A stretch of 28,272 bases of DNA from an uncultured Pseudomonadota bacterium. GTDB taxonomy: Bacteria; Pseudomonadota; Gammaproteobacteria; Steroidobacterales; Steroidobacteraceae. The notes below the pieces were generated by a model. It was not told where the DNA came from, searched no databases, and saw only the letters and a list, made by a program, of their open reading frames with translations. Below, piece after piece: positions 22,913-28,272 of the stretch. Position numbers and translations under genes: made by a program. Numbering within the stretch: the first letter of the stretch is position 1; each line of letters opens with the position of its first letter. Location: contig CAIVYV010000318.1 in the NCBI GenBank assembly GCA_903910215.1, positions 1-28,272 of the forward strand, given 5' to 3'.

Positions 22913-24671
22913 TCGCACCTGGTTGCCTGTGCTCGCTAGCTGCGCCCTCATGGGCTCGGCGCTGGCGAATGAGCCTTGCTCCCCCTCGCAGCCGACCGAG
23001 TCGGGTCGTCGCAGTCCGACGATTCCGGTCATTCCATACGAACCCGAGCCGTGTGATCCGACGAAAATTTCGCCAGCTCCCATGGAAGACATGGGGTCGC
23101 TGCAAGGCTTCCCCGATCGTTGGCGGATTGTCGAAGCCATCGGTATCAAAGAAAATCTGCTTGATCCTTATCATGGTCATAACCGACTGAAGGGCGATCG
23201 CCCCATGTTTGGGGAGGATTGGTATCTCGCCTTCATCGGAATTTCGGATACGGTCTTCGAACCGCGCTCGTTCCCTTTGCCGGTCGGCGGACCTGTCTCG
23301 GCAAGGCCCAACTCGCTCAATACTTTCGGAAGCCCGAAGACGGAGATCTGGGCGCAGACCTTTGCGCTCGAAACCGTGCTCTACAAGGGTAACACCACCT
23401 TCAAGCCGCCCGATTGGGAGTTTCGCTTCACACCCGCGTTCAACGTCACCCGAGTCTCGGCGGATGAGCGCGGTTTGTTGCGCGCACCTGCGGATGCGTC
23501 GAAGGTGCGCTACGACTCGGCCGTTGGTTTGCAGGCCGCCTTCGTCGATCGTCATTTGCGCAACGTATCGCCGAACTTCGATTTCGACAGTATTCGTGTT
23601 GGTATACAGCCGTTCACGTCGGACTTTCGCGGCTTCTTGCTCAACGATGCGATGTTCGGTGCGCGCCTCTTCGGCATTCGTTCGAACAATCGCTATCAAT
23701 ACAATCTCGCCTGGTTCCGTCGACTCGACAAAGATACCAACAGCGGTCTTAACGACGTGTTCTCGCGCGGTCTCGCCTCATTTCGCGACGACGATGTTTT
23801 TGCTGCCAATCTTTATGTACAAGACTGGCCAACACTCGGGTTTTTCACGCAAGGCACTGTCATCCACAATCGCAACCGCGAGGGCGGGCAGATTCAGTAT
23901 GACGACAACGGCATCATCCAGCGTCCTGTGTCGCTCGGCGTCGAACGCTCGGGCGACTACGATGTCACGTATTTGGGTCTTTCCGGCGATGGTCATATTG
24001 GTAGTCTGAATCTCACTACGTCGGCTTATTACGCCATCGGCGATGCTGAGCGAGGCACCTTCGTCGATCGACCGCAGCAGATTCGTGCCGGTTTTTTCGC
24101 AGCAGAGCTGTCAAAGGATTTCTCGTGGGTGCGCGCGCGCGCTTCGCTCGCGTGGGGATCGGCTGACTCGGATCCATTCGATGGTCGTGGCGAGGGTTTT
24201 GATGCGATCTTCGAAAACCCGCTCTTCGCCGGTGCGGACACCAGCTTCTGGATACGCGAGCCGGTTCCCTTGATCGGTGGTGGGCGCGTCACCCTGTCAG
24301 GTCGTAACGGTTTGCTGAATTCGCTGCGATCCTCAAAAGAATTTGGTCAATCCAACTTCGCCAATCCGGGTTTGAAGCTGATCGGTGTCGGTGCCGACTT
24401 TGATCTGACTCCGACGCTCCGCGTGAGCACCAACGTTAACTGGCTACAGTTCGTCGATACGGAGACGTTGCGTGTAGCGCGTGCCCAGGGCGACATCGAC
24501 AAAGACATCGGCTTGGACGCCTCGATTGCCGTGATCTGGCGTCCGCTCGCAATCCAAAACGTGGTGGGACGATTGTCCGTAGCCACTTTGGTGCCCGGTG
24601 AGGGCTACCGAGATCTCTTCGAAGACGACATGGCCTATGCCGTGCTCGGCAACCTCGTACTTACCTACTGA
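22902..24671 (+). CDS. Outer-membrane beta-barrel protein, putative porin of the cytochrome conduit
   Basis: A 589-residue exported protein starting at GTG 22902, overlapping the lipoprotein gene by 11 bases. A signal peptide ends in SALA just before residue 24. An LASC at 11-14 looks like a lipobox but the hydrophobic core before it is too short. The N-terminal mature region has two cysteines (C26, C51). From about residue 105 on, short amphipathic strands alternate with polar loops and aromatic girdle residues, and the chain ends LGNLVLTY with a C-terminal aromatic, as outer-membrane barrels do. It has no CxxCH motifs. Its place between periplasmic and outer decahaem genes matches the MtrB/porin position in electron-conduit operons, yet I see no clear MtrB sequence features. 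Function as a cytochrome sheath is inference. A substrate porin is the alternative. Confidence 0.75.
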   Translation: MVFDRTWLPVLASCALMGSALANEPCSPSQPTESGRRSPTIPVIPYEPEPCDPTKISPAPMEDMGSLQGFPDRWRIVEAIGIKENLLDPYHGHNRLKGDRPMFGEDWYLAFIGISDTVFEPRSFPLPVGGPVSARPNSLNTFGSPKTEIWAQTFALETVLYKGNTTFKPPDWEFRFTPAFNVTRVSADERGLLRAPADASKVRYDSAVGLQAAFVDRHLRNVSPNFDFDSIRVGIQPFTSDFRGFLLNDAMFGARLFGIRSNNRYQYNLAWFRRLDKDTNSGLNDVFSRGLASFRDDDVFAANLYVQDWPTLGFFTQGTVIHNRNREGGQIQYDDNGIIQRPVSLGVERSGDYDVTYLGLSGDGHIGSLNLTTSAYYAIGDAERGTFVDRPQQIRAGFFAAELSKDFSWVRARASLAWGSADSDPFDGRGEGFDAIFENPLFAGADTSFWIREPVPLIGGGRVTLSGRNGLLNSLRSSKEFGQSNFANPGLKLIGVGADFDLTPTLRVSTNVNWLQFVDTETLRVARAQGDIDKDIGLDASIAVIWRPLAIQNVVGRLSVATLVPGEGYRDLFEDDMAYAVLGNLVLTY

Positions 24672-24682
24672 TTACCGAATTC

Positions 24683-27600
24683 ATGAAAAAGCTCGTTGCC
24701 GCCATCTTCACGCTATCCGGTCTCATGTTGCTGCCGGGGTCTGTCGATATCGCAACCTCGGCCGAGGGGCTAAAGCCTGTCGAGCGGGTGTATGTTGCTT
24801 CGCCGCCGGCGCCTGCCAAGCAGACGCAAGATGAGGCTGCGGCAAAAAGCGTCGGTTGTAACGACTGTCACACCAAAACCGATCAGCCGACGATGCACGC
24901 CAATCCCGGTGTCGTATTGGGATGCACCGATTGTCATGGTGGTTCGGCAAATGTTCGTTGGATCGGTGCGAATGATCGTGACACGCAGCGATCGGATCAA
25001 AAGTATGCTGAGGCGCGCGATGCAGCGCACGTGCTGCCGAAGTACCCGTCAGCGTGGCATTTCCCATCGAGTGCCAATCCTGAACGCACGTATGCACTCT
25101 TGAACAAGGAAGCAAACGAGTTCATTCGTTTCGTGAACCCCGGTGACTATCGAGCCGCCGACGCGGCCTGCGGAGCGTGCCACTCGCGCACTATTCACGA
25201 TGCCAAGCGTAGCTTGATGGCAACGGCCACGATGTTCTGGGGTGGTGCTGCCTATAACAACGGGTTGCTCCCTTTCAAGAACTACATTCTGGGCGAGAGT
25301 TACACCAAAGAAGGTGTGGCTGCGATTCTGGAAGGGGCTAAGACGACGGCTGAACAGCGCGATCGACACGAACTCGTCGAGCGAGTTTATCCCTTGCCGC
25401 GCTGGGAGAACCTCCCGCCCGCAGATATCTTTCGTGCCTTTGAGCGTGGTGGTCGAAACATCACCAATCTGTTCCCGGAGACGGGCATTCCGAATTCTTT
25501 GGGACAGATTCAGCGCCTCGAAGAACCAGGTCGACCGGACTTCAAGCAGTCGAACCGTGGCCCCGGCACCGGTGGTCGTATCGCTGTGCCGGTGCTCAAT
25601 ATCCACAAGACTCGTTTGAACGATCCTCTGATGTGGTTCATGGGAACCAACGACAACCCGGGCGACTTCCGCTCGTCGGGTTGTACGAGCTGCCATGTGG
25701 TCTATGCGAACGATCGTGATCCGCGGCACTCCGGCCCGTACGCGAAGTTCGGACACGACGGCAAAACGCAAACCCTCGATCCGACGATTCCGAAAGATCG
25801 TAGCGGGCATCCGTTGACGCATTCGTTCACACGATCGATTCCGACGAGCCAGTGCATGATTTGTCACATGCACCAGCCAAACATGTTCATCAACTCGTTC
25901 CTCGGCTACACCATGTGGGACTACGAGTCTGACGCTCCGCACATGTGGCCCGAAGAGCAGCAGTTCCCGACGCCTGAACGAATTCGTCAGGTACTCGATC
26001 GCAACCCGGAAGGCGCCGCACCGCGCGGCAAGTGGGCCGATCTCGAGTTCCTCAAGGGCGTCAGCGAACTCAATCCGAAGTTGAAGGACACCCAGTTCGC
26101 CGACTATCACGGTCACGGCTGGAACTTCCGCGCGATCCACAAGCGTGATCGTGAAGGCAATTTGCTCGACGCCGAAGGCACCATCATCGCTAACGACGAT
26201 CCGCAGAAGTGGAAGAAGACGGTGCAGATGTCGTCGATCCACGTGGATGTCGGCATGCATTGCGTCGATTGCCATTTCGCGCAGGATTCACACGGTAATG
26301 GCTACCTGCACGGTTCCGTTGCTGCTGCGGTCGAGATCGACTGTAAGGACTGCCACGGTACAACTGCTGCGGTTGCTAACTTACGAACCTCGGGTCCCGC
26401 GGCACCAAAGTCGGGTACCAAGTTGGGTCTCATCCGAAACCCCGATGGCAAGCTTCGCTTTGAGTGGCGCGGGGATACGCTCATTCAACGTTCGGCCGTG
26501 ACACCCGGACTCGAGTGGGAAGTGTCGCAGGTGAAGGACACAGTGACGCCGGGTAACTCCCACTATAACGCGAAGGCCGCTCGCGCCAAGACGATGGCGA
26601 AAGACGCTAAGAATCAGAACTTTGGTCCGGACATTCCTTGGGAGATGCTCGCCCACAACGACGACAAGATGGAGTGCTACACCTGCCACACGCCGTGGAC
26701 CACGAGCTGTGGTGGTTGCCATCTGCCGATCGAGGCGAACGCCAAGACGGATCGCCATCGCTACGAGGGTGGAGAGACTCGCAACTTCGCCACTTACAAC
26801 CCGCAGGTGCTACGTGAAGATATCTTCATGCTGGGTTGGCGTGGACCGAGCGAGGGCGGCAAGATGGCGCCGGTGCGATCGTCGTCGGCGCTCGTCCTGT
26901 CTTCGACTAATTCCAACCGCGAGCGCATCTATATCCAGCAGCCGCCGATCGCGGCTTCGGGCTACAGCTCGCAGGCGATGAACCCGCACTATCCACACAC
27001 CGAGCGCAAGACCGAAACCAAGACTTGCAGTGATTGCCACCTCGCCAAAGAAGGCGACAACAACGCCATCATTGCGCAGACGCTCGGCTACGGAACCCAG
27101 TTCATCAATTTCGCTGGTCTCAATGCCTGGATCGGTACCGAGAAAGGTGTCGCGGCTGTTGAAGTGACGGAGTGGGATGAACCGCAGGCTGTCATCGGCA
27201 GCTACCTGCATCGCTACGCTTATCCGAAGTGGTATTCCGAGCACTTGGGCCGCGATCGCGAGCTACAGCGCATCAGTGCATTGAATGGCGACGTTGCAGG
27301 CTGTGTACAGATGCGCGGTGAGTATGTGTTCTCCGCCGAAGGCAAGCGCGGCATGCGCATATTGGATGCAGCGAGTATTGCCAATAAGGGCATCAGCCAG
27401 AAGCTCATCAGTGCGCCGTTCTCCGCTCTCGGACACAACACGCAGGTCAAGACGAGTAATGCGACCTGCGTCGCTTTGGCGACGACACAGCCGGTGCATC
27501 CGCCGCGCAATGAGGGTGATCTCATGCGCAAGGCGAATCAGGAGCAGCCTTTCCTGCCGATCTACAACTTCGCTGTGATCACCGATTCGGTTGAAGGGCT

Positions 27601-28272
27601 TGTACTGGTCGACATCAATACGCTCGCAGACGGTGAATTCCGAAACAATTTCCTGAAGCGCTTCGTCACTTGGAACCCGGCGGGTAAACTGACTGGCGCC
27701 CGCTACCTGACCATTGCAGGCAATTTGGCCTACGTTGTTACCGGTAGCCAAGTCGTCGTAGCGGATTTGTCGACGCCGAGTGTTCCGAAGATCGTCGCTG
27801 AGATCCCATTCGACTCGCCGCGTTCGGTCGCGCTGCAGTTCCGTTACTTGTTCGTCACAACGGCGCGTGGCTTCGAAGTGGTCGACATCACGACACCGTC
27901 ACGTCCGCGCAAGTTGCCGGAGGCGACGGTACCGCTTGCCAACGCGGGCGGCTTTACCGTTGCAAGAACTTACGCTTACGTTGCCAACGGACGCGAAGGG
28001 ATGGCCATCATCGACGTTAAGCGCCCACACGCTGCACGTTTATTCCAGAAATGGAATGCAGATGGCGGTCTCATTGATTCGCGGGATGTGATGATTGCGT
28101 CGACGAATGCCTCCCTCTTTGCGTATGTCGCAGATGGCAAGGGCGGCTTGAAAGTAGTGCAGTTGACGAGCCCGTCTTCGCAACCCAATTTCTACGGCTT
28201 CAGTCCAGAACCGCGCCCGGAGCTGGTCGCTCACAAGGCAACTCGTTCGGCAGCGCTCAGTCTTTCTCGACC
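24683..28272 (+). CDS. Large decahaem cytochrome c with C-terminal LVIVD-like beta-propeller (3' end outside window)
   Basis: The frame is open from ATG 24683 to the last base, giving 1196 residues with no stop, so the C-terminus lies outside. A signal peptide (MKKLVAAIFTLSGLMLL, cleavage near residue 28) has no lipobox. Ten CxxCH motifs begin at residues 59, 81, 163, 334, 391, 527, 554, 665, 676 and 782, so up to ten c haems are attached. Spacing is irregular and long compared with compact decahaems. From about 860 on, repeats such as GLVLVDINTL, QVVVADLSTPSVPKI, GFEVVDITTPSRPRKL and GMAIIDVKRP are typical LVIVD-type propeller blades. Likely an outer-face or periplasmic electron-transfer protein, the last visible gene of the conduit operon. 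The 11-base gap to the barrel gene has no good Shine-Dalgarno, so coupling is possible. Confidence 0.9.
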   Translation, partial: MKKLVAAIFTLSGLMLLPGSVDIATSAEGLKPVERVYVASPPAPAKQTQDEAAAKSVGCNDCHTKTDQPTMHANPGVVLGCTDCHGGSANVRWIGANDRDTQRSDQKYAEARDAAHVLPKYPSAWHFPSSANPERTYALLNKEANEFIRFVNPGDYRAADAACGACHSRTIHDAKRSLMATATMFWGGAAYNNGLLPFKNYILGESYTKEGVAAILEGAKTTAEQRDRHELVERVYPLPRWENLPPADIFRAFERGGRNITNLFPETGIPNSLGQIQRLEEPGRPDFKQSNRGPGTGGRIAVPVLNIHKTRLNDPLMWFMGTNDNPGDFRSSGCTSCHVVYANDRDPRHSGPYAKFGHDGKTQTLDPTIPKDRSGHPLTHSFTRSIPTSQCMICHMHQPNMFINSFLGYTMWDYESDAPHMWPEEQQFPTPERIRQVLDRNPEGAAPRGKWADLEFLKGVSELNPKLKDTQFADYHGHGWNFRAIHKRDREGNLLDAEGTIIANDDPQKWKKTVQMSSIHVDVGMHCVDCHFAQDSHGNGYLHGSVAAAVEIDCKDCHGTTAAVANLRTSGPAAPKSGTKLGLIRNPDGKLRFEWRGDTLIQRSAVTPGLEWEVSQVKDTVTPGNSHYNAKAARAKTMAKDAKNQNFGPDIPWEMLAHNDDKMECYTCHTPWTTSCGGCHLPIEANAKTDRHRYEGGETRNFATYNPQVLREDIFMLGWRGPSEGGKMAPVRSSSALVLSSTNSNRERIYIQQPPIAASGYSSQAMNPHYPHTERKTETKTCSDCHLAKEGDNNAIIAQTLGYGTQFINFAGLNAWIGTEKGVAAVEVTEWDEPQAVIGSYLHRYAYPKWYSEHLGRDRELQRISALNGDVAGCVQMRGEYVFSAEGKRGMRILDAASIANKGISQKLISAPFSALGHNTQVKTSNATCVALATTQPVHPPRNEGDLMRKANQEQPFLPIYNFAVITDSVEGLVLVDINTLADGEFRNNFLKRFVTWNPAGKLTGARYLTIAGNLAYVVTGSQVVVADLSTPSVPKIVAEIPFDSPRSVALQFRYLFVTTARGFEVVDITTPSRPRKLPEATVPLANAGGFTVARTYAYVANGREGMAIIDVKRPHAARLFQKWNADGGLIDSRDVMIASTNASLFAYVADGKGGLKVVQLTSPSSQPNFYGFSPEPRPELVAHKATRSAALSLSR

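Larger units (their letters stand above)
12342..28272 (+). other. Probable operon: glycosidase - glucose dehydrogenase - trans-envelope electron conduit
   Basis: Eight plus-strand genes follow each other with gaps of 32, 1, 2 and 4 bases, two overlaps and an 11-base gap. The six from 15858 on are redox or envelope proteins whose predicted locations run from cytoplasm to outer membrane in gene order. Only the 32-base gap before the dehydrogenase could conceal a separate promoter. The operon continues past the window end. Confidence 0.7.

Noticed and set aside
22932..22943. Lipobox (LASC) at the N-terminus of the barrel protein
   Set aside because: Only about five hydrophobic residues precede it, too few for a lipoprotein signal core. 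Cleavage after SALA fits better.
22851..23699. Minus-strand open frame of 282 codons over the start of the barrel gene
   Set aside because: Antisense to a plus-strand gene with a good ribosome binding site and signal peptide. Composition looks like a shadow.
25049..26275. Long open frame on the minus strand (408 codons) near the window's 3' end
   Set aside because: It is antisense to the decahaem cytochrome frame, which carries a signal peptide and ten CxxCH motifs. The reverse product is rich in Arg, His and Val without domain features.
24683..28272. Possible frameshift or broken gene, because no stop codon is found
   Set aside because: Translation is continuous with sensible motifs to the last base. 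The gene is simply cut by the window edge.

Overview
The window is 28.3 kb of gene-dense chromosome with moderately high GC, ATGA/GTGA gene overlaps and Gram-negative envelope signals (Tat signal, lipobox, an outer-membrane beta-barrel, multihaem c-type cytochromes). Together with an E. coli-like GlgC and GlgA this suggests a proteobacterium, most likely a gammaproteobacterium. That placement is inference from protein flavour only. I see no RNA genes, insertion sequences, CRISPR arrays or clear intrinsic terminators, and no gene-free stretch longer than 300 bases.

Layout. Positions 1-3095 are on the minus strand: the 5' part of a zinc-type/quinone oxidoreductase-like dehydrogenase, a Tat-exported PhoX-family phosphatase, and a stand-alone cyclic-nucleotide-binding (CNB) protein. 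Divergent from these, at 3164-4249 (+), is a class III nucleotidyl cyclase with a non-canonical base-recognition site. Positions 4246-10927 (-) form a compact operon, read glgC, glgA, a coiled-coil protein, a GAF-GAF-PAS adenylyl cyclase and an HD-superfamily protein that resembles cyclic-nucleotide phosphodiesterases. Positions 11044-12147 (+) encode an aquaporin fused to a CNB domain. Positions 12342-15856 (+) encode a GH63/MGH1-type glycosidase and a glucose 1-dehydrogenase.

Positions 15858-28272 (+) are a continuous redox operon. It encodes a flavoprotein fused to two CNB domains and four [4Fe-4S] clusters, a five-helix cytochrome b-like membrane protein, an FHA-TM-decahaem cytochrome, a lipoprotein with two GlcG/HbpS-like domains, an outer-membrane barrel protein, and a large decahaem cytochrome with a C-terminal LVIVD-like beta-propeller that runs off the window end.

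How it may work together (inference). The last six genes have the parts list of a trans-envelope electron conduit: NAD(P)H oxidation in the cytoplasm, cytochrome b in the inner membrane, periplasmic decahaem, outer-membrane barrel and outer decahaem. The order resembles Mtr/porin-cytochrome systems but the proteins are architecturally different. The glycosidase and glucose dehydrogenase just upstream could feed it reducing equivalents. Cyclic nucleotide signalling runs through the whole window: two cyclases, a possible phosphodiesterase, four CNB domains in three proteins, and a GAF domain with a complete NKFDE motif. Glycogen synthesis, a water channel and an electron-export pathway may therefore all be under cAMP control without a CRP-type transcription factor. 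This putative cAMP-gated electron conduit is the most novel content of the window.
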